A stretch of DNA of 64,000 nt from CAIWHR01 sp963724975 (GCA_963724975.1 CAVRXB010000002.1:62001-126000); one strand, 5' to 3'. Positions 25,849 through 34,291 are shown, counted from the first letter of the stretch. The notes: generated by a model not told the origin, from the sequence alone. Numbers and translations: made by a program.

Positions 25849-26866
25849 ATGTCGTTCGAAATCCTGTTGCATGTGCTCGTGGGCCTTGCGCCGGTGCTGT
25901 GCTTCCTCGGCGCGCTGCTCTATCTCGACAGCTACAAGCTCGTCTCGATGCGCGCCGTCGTGACGGTCGTCTTTTGCGGCCTGGTCGTGGCGCTCGCTTC
26001 CTATCTCGTCAACGCGTGGCTGCTGCGCGTCACGGCGATCGATCTCGAGACGTTCAAGCGCTATTTCGGTCCGTTGGTGGAGGAGCTCTTCAAGGCGCTC
26101 GTGATCGTCGCGCTCGTGCGCATGCACCGGATCGGCTTTCTCGTCGACGCCGCAATCTTCGGATTTGCCGTGGGCACGGGCTTCGCGATTGTCGAGAATC
26201 TCTATTACCAGCACCTCATTCCGGACGCCGGCATCGGCATCTGGATCGTGCGCGGCTTTGGCACCGCGATCATGCACGGCGGCGCCACGGCGATCTTTGC
26301 GGTGATGGGGCTTTCGATGCTCGAGCGAAGGCGTTGGCCCGCGCTGGTCGCATTCGCGCCGGGATTCGCCGTCGCCGTCGCTCTCCATTCGGCGTTCAAC
26401 CATATGTACCTGCCGCCGCAATACATGACGCTCGCCGTGCTGTTCGTGCTGCCGCCGCTCGCGTACGGCGTGTTCAGGATGAGCGATCGGGCGGTCGGCG
26501 ATTGGCTCGTCCAAGGGTTCGATGCCGATGCGAGCATGCTGGAATCGATCAACTCCGGACAGTTTTCGAATTCGCCCACCGGCCGCTACTTGCACACGCT
26601 GAAGGATCGTTTCCACGGGCCGGTGGTCGCGGACCTCCTTGTGCTACGTGCGGTTGCACACCGAGCTCGCGCTCCGCGCCAAGGGCGTGCTCATGATGCG
26701 GGAGAACGGTTTCGAGGTGCCGCCGGATGAGGAGACGCGTTCCAAGTTCACCGAGATGCGCTACCTGCGAACGAGCATCGGGAAGACGGGTCTCATCGCC
26801 ATTCATCCACTGCTGCACATGAGTCCCAAGGACCTTTGGCAGCTCAACATGCTCGGCAACGCCTGA
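25849..26866 (+). CDS. PrsW-family intramembrane metalloprotease, frameshifted near its C-terminus
   Basis: About 338 residues when restored. Seven or eight membrane helices. PrsW motifs: FGPLVEELFKALVIVA (EExxK), FAVGTGFAIVENLYY (E-N), IMHGGATAIFAV (H) and VALHSAFNHMY (H). In Bacillus subtilis PrsW makes the first cut in the anti-sigma factor RsiW. Near 26639 one extra base shifts the frame; the sequence continues as CYVRLHTELALRAKGVLMM and ends DLWQLNMLGNA at 26866. This soluble tail of roughly 110 residues is longer than in Bacillus PrsW. It lies two genes after an ECF sigma/anti-sigma pair, which hints at a matching role; that is inference. Confidence 0.82.
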
Positions 26867-26874
26867 AGTTGTTG

Positions 26875-27414
26875 TCAGTGCGGGCCCGCGAAAGCTGCTA
26901 GCGTCGCATTGCTGGCGGAAGCAGTCGCGCGCAACGCATCCCACTGCGTGAAGAACGCGATGGCTTCCGGGCTGCGCTCCATCGCACTCACGACGTACAT
27001 ACCCCACGCTGCTCCGCCGGCTGCGTAGAAGCCCGCCGCAGCGCCGCCGATCGCAATCCAGCCGATGGCGCCTCCGCCAAACGCGATAGCGCCAATCGCG
27101 AGTCCGCCAAGGGCGAGACCGCCCACCGCGAGACCTCCGACCGCGACGAGTCCGATCGCCAATCCGCCCAGTGCAAATACGCCGCGGGCAAGGCCGCCGA
27201 TTGCGACGATCCCCGTCGCGATGTCGCCGATCGCGAGCACTCCCTTCGCATGGCCGCGAAGCTCGCCCTTTGCCGGGTCCGGGCCGGTGGCGATCGACCA
27301 TAACGGCATTCCGAGGTATTCGTAATTGCTGCGCCGGCGCACGCCGAGCATGCCGATTGCGGTGGGCGGCGCGTCGCCTTTGAAGGTCGAACGAAAGCGG
27401 TCAGGGTTCGGCAT
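26875..27414 (-). CDS. Protein with about 16 xxAxG pentad repeats
   Basis: 179 residues. After a 55-residue polar start (RRRSNYEYLGMPLWSIATGP) there is an unbroken run of five-residue units, e.g. VLAIG DIATG IVAIG GLARG, then VFALG GLAIG LVAVG GLAVG, and so on: Ala at position 3, Gly at 5, and hydrophobic residues at 1, 2 and 4. A five-residue period is like the quadrilateral helix of pentapeptide-repeat proteins, but the A(D/N)Lxx code is not met. It could also be glycine-zipper membrane helices. A final polar segment of about 45 residues follows. Ribosome site GGAGA is good. Last gene of the SPFH/DUF1648/Arc group on this strand. Function unknown. Confidence 0.7.
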   Translation of the reverse strand: MPNPDRFRSTFKGDAPPTAIGMLGVRRRSNYEYLGMPLWSIATGPDPAKGELRGHAKGVLAIGDIATGIVAIGGLARGVFALGGLAIGLVAVGGLAVGGLALGGLAIGAIAFGGGAIGWIAIGGAAAGFYAAGGAAWGMYVVSAMERSPEAIAFFTQWDALRATASASNATLAAFAGPH

Positions 27415-27450
27415 TGCCTTGTCTCCTGAAAGAAACGCGTTCTGATTAAC

Positions 27451-27645
27451 TCATGAGTCCTCGGCTTCGGAGATCGTCGCCCGCGAGCCCGGTATTTTCG
27501 GCACGATGCCGCGGCGGGCGAGGGCGTCGCGCAGCAGGAATTCGATCTCCGCATTGACGCTTCGCAGCTCCGCCTGGGCGAGCCGCTCGAGCGCGACCCA
27601 CACGGCCGGATCGATCCGTAGCAGGAACGCCTTCTTGTCGACCAT
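27451..27645 (-). CDS. Arc-like ribbon-helix-helix DNA-binding protein
   Basis: 64 residues. KKAFLLRIDPAVWVALERLA then SVNAEIEFLLRDALARRG is the Arc/MetJ ribbon-helix-helix fold: the strand KAFLLRI reads DNA and helices dimerise. Family members typically accompany SPFH/DUF1648 operons and probably autoregulate them. It lies 37 bases after the DUF1648 gene. A palindromic GATATC pair upstream of the SPFH gene is a candidate operator. Confidence 0.88.
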   Translation of the reverse strand: MVDKKAFLLRIDPAVWVALERLAQAELRSVNAEIEFLLRDALARRGIVPKIPGSRATISEAEDS

Positions 27646-27682
27646 CGTCAGCGAAACGGGGTCATCGCCGCGCGCTTTTGTT

Positions 27683-28177
27683 TCAGCGCTTGCGGAATCG
27701 CAGGTACAGCGCGCCGATCCATAGCGCCATCAAGATGACGAAGCCAATCATGAGTGGACCGAAGAGATCGCCGGGCAGGTGCGGCGGTGACGACGCATTG
27801 GCAACGAGCAGAACGTAGTGCAGCGCGGCGGTGAAGAGCGCGACCATGCTGCCGAGCCACGCGCCCTGTGCCGACAGAGCGTTCAACGTCGTTTCGCGGC
27901 GCTTCGGATCGAGCCAGTATTCCCGGTTCGGCAGGTTGATCGAATTCGGCAGCATTCGCGGCAGAAGTCCGATCACCGCCGCGAGAAAGAGCGGAAGCGC
28001 GAGCGCGAAGAAAAGCATGAACACAAGGTAGCCGTCGCGTGTCATGAAGCCGTTCGCCGCGTTGCCGGGACCGAAATGCGATGCGACGTTGTCCGGGAGC
28101 GCGCCCGTGGTTGCGACGATGTACATCGAAGCACCAGCGAGGCACAAGACGAGGACGAGCCAGGCGAGGCGATCCAT
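27683..28177 (-). CDS. DUF1648-type membrane protein
   Basis: 164 residues with four hydrophobic helices: LAWLVLVLCLAGASMYIVAT, YLVFMLFFALALPLFLAAVI, LGSMVALFTAALHYVLLVA and GPLMIGFVILMALWIGALYL. The segment LPDNVASHFGPGNAANGFMT matches the DUF1648 motif (P..I..H.....G....). Function unknown; homologs sit next to an SPFH protein and an Arc-type regulator. In the same orientation, 32 bases after the 50-residue gene. Confidence 0.82.
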   Translation of the reverse strand: MDRLAWLVLVLCLAGASMYIVATTGALPDNVASHFGPGNAANGFMTRDGYLVFMLFFALALPLFLAAVIGLLPRMLPNSINLPNREYWLDPKRRETTLNALSAQGAWLGSMVALFTAALHYVLLVANASSPPHLPGDLFGPLMIGFVILMALWIGALYLRFRKR

Positions 28178-28209
28178 GAGTTACTCCGTTGGGTTATGCG
28201 TTGAGCGTT

Positions 28210-28362
28210 CTAACGCCGCGCTACCAAACCAGCGACGATGCCCGCGGCGACGCCGAGCGCGAGGCCAACCGATGCGTAACCCAGCAGGACGCCGAACAGC
28301 GTGCCGACAGCGGAGCCGACGGCGATCCACAATCCACCTGCGTTCTTCGCGAGTAGGTTCAT
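28210..28362 (-). CDS. 50-residue glycine-zipper membrane protein
   Basis: MNLLAKNAGGLWIAVGSAVG, then TLFGVLLGYASVGLALGV and AAGIVAGLVARR. The whole protein is two Gly/Ala-rich membrane helices with small-xxx-small spacing. Excellent ribosome site (AAAGGAG, 7 bases before the ATG). It lies 13 bases after the SPFH gene and before the DUF1648 gene, so it is a true member of the operon. Function unknown. Confidence 0.75.
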   Translation of the reverse strand: MNLLAKNAGGLWIAVGSAVGTLFGVLLGYASVGLALGVAAGIVAGLVARR

Positions 28363-28375
28363 CGCGCTCCTTTCG

Positions 28376-29314
28376 TCAGTTGTAAAGGGTGCCCGTGTTG
28401 ATTACCGGCTGCACGTCGGACTCCGCGCACAGCACCGTCATCAAATTGCTGACCATCGACGCCTTGCGTTCGTCGTCGAGTGCGACGACCTTTTTCGCCG
28501 ATAGCTCGTTCAGCGCCATTTCGACCATCGACACCGCGCCGGTGACGATCTTCGAGCGCGCCGAAATGATCGCCTCGGCTTGCTGACGGCGCAGCATCAC
28601 CTGCGCGATTTCGGGGGCGTACGCGAGGTGCGTCAGTCGCGCCTCTTCGACGACAACGCCGGCCTTGTCGAAGCGTGCCTGCAGCTCTCGCACAAGCGCC
28701 TTGACGACGATGTCGGCGCTCGCGAGCAGCGTGGGCTCGCGGCTGGCCGGCGCGTGGCTGTCGTCCTCGTCGTAGGCGAATGACGACGCGAGATGCCTTA
28801 CCGCGGCTTCCGCCTGCAGCTTGACGTAATGCTCGTAGTCGTCGACGTCGAAGTACGCCTTGGCGGTGTCGTCGACGCGCCACACGACGACGGCGGCGAT
28901 CTCGATGGGATTGCCGCGCTTGTCGTTCACCTTGAGCCGCTCGCCGTTGAGGTTGCGGGCACGGAGCGAGATCTTCTTGCGCGTGTAGAACGGGTTGGTG
29001 CCGCGCAGGCCGGGAACCCGCGTCGTGCCGCGGTACGCGCCAAAGAGCTGCAGGATCGCGGCCTCGTTCGGCTGCAACGTATAGAGCCCGCCCAGCACGA
29101 GCGCCGCGACGACAAAGAGCAGCGCGCCCTCGACGAACGGCCAGGCGCCAGGCGAGGCTCCGCGCGCGGTCGCGGCAACGATCGCGCCGGCCAAGACATA
29201 AAGCGAATACGCCATCAAGCCAAGCCCGATGGCGAGCCAGGCGAATCCGTTGAACGTCGTTACGCGAGTTTCCTGATGGACGTTCCCCGTGACCGGGGCG
29301 GCAGTGAGTGCCAT
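28376..29314 (-). CDS. SPFH/band-7 domain membrane protein
   Basis: 312 residues. Two N-terminal membrane helices (NGFAWLAIGLGLMAYSLYVL and PFVEGALLFVVAALVLGGLY), then the SPFH domain (LQPNEAAILQLFGAYRGTTR, VPGLRGTNPF, DKRGNPIEIAAVVVWRVDD) and a coiled, Ala/Glu-rich tail (AQVMLRRQQAEAIISARSKI). These stomatin/flotillin-like scaffolds organise membrane microdomains. The start at 29314 has GGGAGG upstream; an earlier in-frame codon at 29347 lacks one. First gene of the SPFH / small protein / DUF1648 / Arc / pentad-repeat unit. Confidence 0.88.
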   Translation of the reverse strand: MALTAAPVTGNVHQETRVTTFNGFAWLAIGLGLMAYSLYVLAGAIVAATARGASPGAWPFVEGALLFVVAALVLGGLYTLQPNEAAILQLFGAYRGTTRVPGLRGTNPFYTRKKISLRARNLNGERLKVNDKRGNPIEIAAVVVWRVDDTAKAYFDVDDYEHYVKLQAEAAVRHLASSFAYDEDDSHAPASREPTLLASADIVVKALVRELQARFDKAGVVVEEARLTHLAYAPEIAQVMLRRQQAEAIISARSKIVTGAVSMVEMALNELSAKKVVALDDERKASMVSNLMTVLCAESDVQPVINTGTLYN

Positions 29315-29377
29315 GGTCGACCTCCCTCGAATCGGCCGGATCGGCACCGCGAATCGGCGCCGTGTCGGCTATAGCAA

Positions 29378-29402
29378 AATGATATCACTAGGATATCTCA
29401 TG
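29378..29402 (-). promoter_or_regulatory. Candidate operator: paired GATATC sites
   Basis: AATGATATC-ACTAG-GATATCTCATG: two GATATC hexamers (29381-29386, 29392-29397) whose centres are 11 bases apart, flanked symmetrically by ATG/CAT, in an otherwise GC-rich region 64-88 bases upstream of the SPFH start. About one helical turn apart is what two ribbon-helix-helix dimers need. The co-encoded Arc-like protein is the obvious candidate binder; this is inference. Confidence 0.5.
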
Positions 29403-29565
29403 AGGGCAAGGCCGTTTGTCGGATCGCCGCGGGTGCCTGGGATTCGTCAGACTGGAACCTGCGGATGAGCACCATGGAGCGGCCGGCGAAGCCCGCGAGG
29501 GCCCCAGCTTTCATTCGCGGCGGGTCTGTGCCGCCTACCACGAAAACGATTCGAGCCGATTCAAG

Positions 29566-29591
29566 CAAAAAAAGCGGGCCCGAAGGCCCGC
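29566..29591 (-). terminator. Rho-independent terminator of the Do-family protease gene
   Basis: On the minus strand: GCGGGCC-TTCG-GGCCCGC followed by seven T. It lies 27 bases past the protease stop. Confidence 0.93.
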
Positions 29592-29617
29592 CAAAACAGA
29601 GGCGCTACAAAACGCTT

Positions 29618-31081
29618 TTAGCCGATTGTTACGGGGATGAAGATCCGCGCGTCCTCGCGCTGAACCAGCAGCGCGACGGTCTTGCCTGCCTTGCCGATCA
29701 GCTCGCGCAATTGCTCCGGACTCTTCACCGGCACATTGTTGACGGCGACGATCACATCGCCCTGGCGAACGCCGGCGCGCGCTGCGGCACCGCCGACGTC
29801 CTCGACGACGACGCCGTTTGTGACATCAGCGGACTTCTTTTCCTCCGCCGACAGCGGCCGCACGGCGACGCCGAGCTTGCCTTTCGTGGCCTCGTCCTTC
29901 GCTGATGTGAGCGTCTTTCGATCCGTCAGCTCGCCGATCGTGGCGGTCAGCTCCTTCGCCTTGCCGTCGCGCCAGATGTCGAGGGTCACCTTCGACCCGG
30001 GCTTCAATTGCGCAACCATAGGTGGCAGATCCGACGAGCGCGAGATGTCCTTGCCCTCGAACTTCAGGATGACGTCGCCCGGTTCGACGCCGGCTTTCGC
30101 CGCAGGCCCATCCTTCAAGACCGAGCTCACCAGCGCGCCGTTGGGCGTCTTCAGACCGAAGGTCTCGGCCAGCGATTGGTTCACGTCCTGGATCGCGACG
30201 CCCAGCCGGCCGTGCGACACCTTTCCGCTGTGCTGGATCTGGTCCTTGACGTCAATTGCGACATCGATCGGCACGGCGAACGCGAGCCCTTGGAAACCGC
30301 CCGAGCGGCTGAAGATCTGCGAATTGACGCCGATCACTTCACCTTTGAGGTTGAACAGCGGCCCACCCGAGTTGCCCGGATTCACCGCCGCATCGGTCTG
30401 GATGAACGGCACCGCCGCATCGCCCGGCAGGCTGCGCGATTTCGCGCTCACGATGCCGGAGGTGACCGTGTTCTCGAGGCCGAACGGGGCGCCGATCGCG
30501 ACCACCCATTCGCCCACGCGGGTCGCCGTCGGGTTACCGATCTTCACCACCGGCAACTCGGCCGCCTGAATCTTCAACACGGCGATATCGGTCGTCTTGT
30601 CGGTGCCGAGAACTTTTGCCTTGAACTCGCGCTTGTCGACAAGTCTCACCGTCACCTCGTCGGCGCCGTCGACGACATGCGCATTGGTGAGGATCACGCC
30701 GTTCGCGTCGACGATGAACCCGGAGCCCATGCCCTGCATGGGTCCCTGCGACGGCGGCTGCGGCATCCGGAAGCCGCGGAACGGCAGTGGCAATTCGCTA
30801 TCGTCGTCGTCCGGCATGCCGGGAAAGCCGCGGGCGGCAACCTTGCGTCGCTCATGTACCACGCTGATCTGGACGACCGCCGGTCCGTATTTCGTGACGA
30901 GCGCGCTGAAGTCCGGCAGCGCGGGGACCGCGTCCGGCGCGACCGTTGGAACGGTTGCTGACTGTGTTGCGGCGCCTGCCGGCTTGATCGTGGCTGCGCG
31001 GTCGGCGATCACCGTCCCGGCAGCGAAAGCGCCGATCACAGCGAGCGTAATGGCGCTGCGTTTGAATATGTTCGCTTGCAT
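29618..31081 (-). CDS. Do-family periplasmic serine protease (DegP/MucD-like)
   Basis: 487 residues. Exported (FKRSAITLAVIGAFAAGTVI). Trypsin-like domain with catalytic His in LTNAHVVDGADE, Asp in DKTTDIAVLKI and Ser in NPGNSGGPLFNLKG. Two PDZ domains follow: about 260-345 (GRLGVAIQDVNQSLAETFGL, AAKAGVEPGDVIL) and about 385-480 (GVAVRPLSAEEK, ARAGVRQGDVIVAVNN). It degrades or refolds damaged periplasmic proteins. Start 31081 has CGAGGAGAAA upstream. A PmrA/QseB-type box lies about 73 bases before the start, and a QseBC-like system is encoded 3 kb away. Confidence 0.93.
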   Translation of the reverse strand: MQANIFKRSAITLAVIGAFAAGTVIADRAATIKPAGAATQSATVPTVAPDAVPALPDFSALVTKYGPAVVQISVVHERRKVAARGFPGMPDDDDSELPLPFRGFRMPQPPSQGPMQGMGSGFIVDANGVILTNAHVVDGADEVTVRLVDKREFKAKVLGTDKTTDIAVLKIQAAELPVVKIGNPTATRVGEWVVAIGAPFGLENTVTSGIVSAKSRSLPGDAAVPFIQTDAAVNPGNSGGPLFNLKGEVIGVNSQIFSRSGGFQGLAFAVPIDVAIDVKDQIQHSGKVSHGRLGVAIQDVNQSLAETFGLKTPNGALVSSVLKDGPAAKAGVEPGDVILKFEGKDISRSSDLPPMVAQLKPGSKVTLDIWRDGKAKELTATIGELTDRKTLTSAKDEATKGKLGVAVRPLSAEEKKSADVTNGVVVEDVGGAAARAGVRQGDVIVAVNNVPVKSPEQLRELIGKAGKTVALLVQREDARIFIPVTIG

Positions 31082-31485
31082 CGATTTCTCCTCGCAATGG
31101 GAATCGGGGTCCGGATCCATTTCCCGGGTTGCCGCACAAGGTAGGAGCGAAAACTTAAGGGAGACTTAAATCGCGCGAACCGCAAGACCCCATTGATATC
31201 CCCAGTTATCGAGCGCCCGACGAACGGCAGGGAAAGTTGCTTGCCGTGATTCCGTTGGCTCATGTATTTTGGCGGCCTTCGAGACGATTGCATTGCAACT
31301 TGCCGTCGCGCGCGCTCCGAGGAGGCTTGTCACTCCCGTCATCGCGGAACATCGGATTAAGGCAGCACGCGGTTGCTACGGCGAAATATACGTTGCAAGT
31401 CGGACCGGCAAATCGAATGTCGGCCGAGGCAAATCGGTTGGGGGACCAGGGAAAGTCACTTTCGTCGAACCACGGAGGAACAATC
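31082..31485. other. Control region between the Do protease and a secreted protein gene
   Basis: About 400 bases between divergent genes. It holds the CTTAAG-N5-CTTAAA box (separate entry) on the protease side and a good GGAGG ribosome site for the plus gene at its right end. No RNA gene or other repeat was recognised. Confidence 0.45.
31154..31170 (-). promoter_or_regulatory. PmrA/QseB-type direct repeat upstream of the Do protease gene
   Basis: Plus strand CTTAAG-GGAGA-CTTAAA (minus: TTTAAG-TCTCC-CTTAAG). Two hexamers five bases apart are the consensus of PmrA/QseB/BasR response regulators (CTTAAx-N5-CTTAAx). On the minus strand a weak -10-like TACCTT follows ten bases later, which suits activation of the protease gene. 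Confidence 0.55.
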
Positions 31486-33438
31486 GTGTATTCATCAGGC
31501 ATTCGAGGTGCGATCATTTCGTTCGCGCTGGCAGCAGGCATTGTTGCACTGGCGTCCGCATCGGCCCTCGGCGCGACGCGGCAAATCACCTCGTCTGGCG
31601 CGACCACCCTGCGGGCGAATGCGCCAGGTGTCGACGGAATCCAGATTCCGGAAATCCCGCCGGGACTGGAATCTGACGAGGGAACGGAGGCCGGCGGCAA
31701 CGCCGGGAGCTTCAATCGCTCGCGCCCCGGCCGCAAGCTCGGCAAGCTCCCGCACAAGAACCTCGATACGCCGGTCGTCGGCACGAGCGCGGTCGCGGGT
31801 TCGAATCCGGAGGTCGCGCTCAGCTTCAGGGCGTTGAATCACCGCGACCAGCGTCTTGCGGACGGTGGCAACCAGTTCTCGATCGAACCGCCGGACCAGG
31901 GCTTCTGCGTCGGCAACGGCTACGTGGTCGAGGCGATCAACAGCGTGCTGCAGGTGTGGGATACGAGCGGCACCGCGTTGACCGGCGTGGTCGCACTGAA
32001 TCCGTTCTTCGGATATGCGGCCGCGATCAATCGTACGACGGGAGAATTCGGCGCGGACGTGATCGACCCGATCTGCCACTACGATCCGGACAACAACCGG
32101 TTCATCGTTGCGATCACCACGCTGCACCGGGTCGGCACGACTAGCGCGTTCAACGGAAAGAATACGATCGACGTCGCCGTCAGCAACACGGGTGACCCGA
32201 CGGGCGCGTGGACGATCTATCGCGTGCCGGCGCAGAACGATGGCACGGACGGTACGCCCAACCACCATTGCCTGGACGACGACGGCGTGTCGCCGGGTCC
32301 GTGCTTCCAGGACTACCCGCATATCGGTGCCGACCGCTACGGCGTCTATATTTCGACCAACGAGTACTCGCTGTTCGGGCCCGGCTACAACGGGACGCAG
32401 GTCTTCGCGTTCTCGAAGGCGCAGCTCGCCGCGCACCCGGCCGTGATCAAGGCGACGCTACTCGAGAACCTCGCGGTCGACGGCATGCCGGGATTCACCG
32501 CGTGGCCCGCCACGTCGCCGGTCGGGCATTATTCGAACGAGCGAAATGGCACCGAGTATCTGCTCAGCACGATCGCCGACGTGTGCCCTGAGGTCTACTG
32601 CACGGCGAAGCGGATCGGCCTGTGGGCGATCACGAACACGGCGTCACTGAACACCACTAACCCCGCGCTCGACTGGACCAGCCGCACGATCAACAGTTCG
32701 ACGTACGTCGATCCGCCCAAGGCGAACCAGAAGGTGGGCGATATCCCGCTCGGCGAATGCCTCAACGACAACACGCTGTTTGGAGGGGGCATCGGGTGCT
32801 GGTTCCTCTTCCTTGACCCACCCGTCACATGGCAGCCCGAGGTCGAATCGCACCCCGATGCGAACGACACCCGCATGCAGCAGACGTGGTACGCCAACGG
32901 CACGCTGTGGGGCTCCGCGGCGACCGGTGTCGTCGTCAACGGTGACCTGAAGGCAGGCATCGTCTGGTTCGCGGTGGAACCGAAGATCAACGGCGCCGGC
33001 AAGGTCCAAGGCAAGGTCAAGAAGAGCGGCTACCTCGCGCTCGCCAACAACAACCTGACCTATCCGGCGATCGCAATCGGTGCGAGTGGCCGCGGGGCGA
33101 TCGCGTTCACGGTCGTCGGCGGCGATCACTATCCAAGTGCCGGCTACGCGCTGATCGATGCGAGCGGCAACGTGGGCGACATTCACGTGGCGGCTGCGGG
33201 ACTCGGCCCGACCGATGGCTTCACGAGCTATAAGGCGTTCGTCGGCAACCCGCCGCGGACGCGCTGGGGCGACTACGGTGCCGCGGTCACCGACGGTACG
33301 TCTGTCTGGGTCGCGTCGGAATACGTCGCACAAACCTGTACCCTGGCGCAATACCTGACCGGCGCGATCGGCTCCTGCGGCGGAACGCGGACGTCGCTGG
33401 GGAACTGGGCGACGCGGATCACCAAGCTCAATCCGTAA
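31486..33438 (+). CDS. Large secreted protein of unknown function, propeller-like
   Basis: 650 residues from GTG 31486, which has GGAGG seven bases upstream. Signal peptide GAIISFALAAGIVALASASA. The mature protein has no recognised catalytic motif. It contains repeated segments with a hydrophobic strand plus Asp/Asn turn (ICHYDPDNNRFIVAITTLHR, NTGDPTGAWTIYRVPA, IGADRYGVYISTNEYSLFG, AIGASGRGAIAFTVVGGDHY), which suggests a beta-propeller, and several paired Cys (NHHCLDDDGVSPGPC, ADVCPEVYC), which suggests disulfides and export. The sequence near RTRWGDYGAAVTDG resembles BNR-like Asp-box folds. Ends with a terminator at 33459. No enzymatic role is proposed. Confidence 0.7.
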   Translation: MYSSGIRGAIISFALAAGIVALASASALGATRQITSSGATTLRANAPGVDGIQIPEIPPGLESDEGTEAGGNAGSFNRSRPGRKLGKLPHKNLDTPVVGTSAVAGSNPEVALSFRALNHRDQRLADGGNQFSIEPPDQGFCVGNGYVVEAINSVLQVWDTSGTALTGVVALNPFFGYAAAINRTTGEFGADVIDPICHYDPDNNRFIVAITTLHRVGTTSAFNGKNTIDVAVSNTGDPTGAWTIYRVPAQNDGTDGTPNHHCLDDDGVSPGPCFQDYPHIGADRYGVYISTNEYSLFGPGYNGTQVFAFSKAQLAAHPAVIKATLLENLAVDGMPGFTAWPATSPVGHYSNERNGTEYLLSTIADVCPEVYCTAKRIGLWAITNTASLNTTNPALDWTSRTINSSTYVDPPKANQKVGDIPLGECLNDNTLFGGGIGCWFLFLDPPVTWQPEVESHPDANDTRMQQTWYANGTLWGSAATGVVVNGDLKAGIVWFAVEPKINGAGKVQGKVKKSGYLALANNNLTYPAIAIGASGRGAIAFTVVGGDHYPSAGYALIDASGNVGDIHVAAAGLGPTDGFTSYKAFVGNPPRTRWGDYGAAVTDGTSVWVASEYVAQTCTLAQYLTGAIGSCGGTRTSLGNWATRITKLNP

Positions 33439-33458
33439 CCGCACGCTGTCCGTCAACA

Positions 33459-33492
33459 CAAGAGGCCGGGGTCGACCCGGCCTCTTGTTTTT
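33459..33492 (+). terminator. Rho-independent terminator after the secreted 650-residue protein
   Basis: Perfect 12-bp stem CAAGAGGCCGGG / CCCGGCCTCTTG with loop GTCGA, followed by TTTTT. Confidence 0.95.
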
Positions 33493-33707
33493 GTGCGTCT
33501 GCGGTCACGCTAACGGACCCGTTGGCCGGAGCGCCTGGTGGGGTAGTCGTGGGCCGGGAACGCTAAACCTGCTAATGGGCAATTCGCGCGCTGTCTGGAC
33601 GACCGTGCCAATCCGAGTGCCGATGAAAAAGGAGGAGACTACGGACAGCGGTTGAGCATCACCGCTGCGATGGATGCCGATAATCGTTGGTCATTAGGGA
33701 GAAGGCC

Positions 33708-34205
33708 ATGAAAAACGTGAATAGACTAAAGCTCAGTGTATTCGCCGCAGGCGCGATGACTGTCGCGCTCGCCGCCGTGAGTCCGGGAGCCGTAGCCGCG
33801 CCTACTGTCTTTGATGCTGGTGTGGCATGCGACTTCAAACTGATCGTGGACGGGCAGGGCGGTCACATGGTTCAGAAGGTTTTCGTGGACAAGAACGGCG
33901 ACCCTGTTCGCTTTCTCACGGCGGGGACGGGCCAGGCGTTGACGTTCACCAACTTCGATACGGGAACGACGTTGTCGTTAAGATCGAACGGCGCGGTGCA
34001 GCAGGTCCACGTCAACGCTGACGGCACGTTCACGTTCGTGAACACCGGACACAATATCCTGATCCTCTTCCCCAGCGACGACCCGGCCGGACCGACCACG
34101 ACACTGTACGTGGGTCGCGTCGTGTTCGATGTCGATAGCCTGGGCAACTTTACCCTTGTGGGGAGCAGCGGAACGCAAACCGACATCTGCGCGGCGTTGT
34201 CCTGA
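33708..34205 (+). CDS. Small secreted protein of unknown function
   Basis: 165 residues. Signal peptide KLSVFAAGAMTVALAAVSPG-AVAA. The mature part is a single beta-rich domain, e.g. ACDFKLIVDGQGGHMVQKVF, ALTFTNFDTGTTLSLRSNGA, HVNADGTFTFVNTGHNILIL and SLGNFTLVGSSGTQTDIC, with two Cys at its ends that could form a disulfide. Domains of this look occur as stand-alone secreted proteins, notably in Actinobacteria; I cannot name a family. Good ribosome site GGGAGAAGG. It ends at a terminator at about 34292. Confidence 0.75.
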   Translation: MKNVNRLKLSVFAAGAMTVALAAVSPGAVAAPTVFDAGVACDFKLIVDGQGGHMVQKVFVDKNGDPVRFLTAGTGQALTFTNFDTGTTLSLRSNGAVQQVHVNADGTFTFVNTGHNILILFPSDDPAGPTTTLYVGRVVFDVDSLGNFTLVGSSGTQTDICAALS

Positions 34206-34291
34206 CGATCCCGGGCGCGTACAGCGGAGTACAGGAACCCGACCATCGTCCGGGTCGACACGCCGTAGAGCGGTACGCTTGGATATCATTG

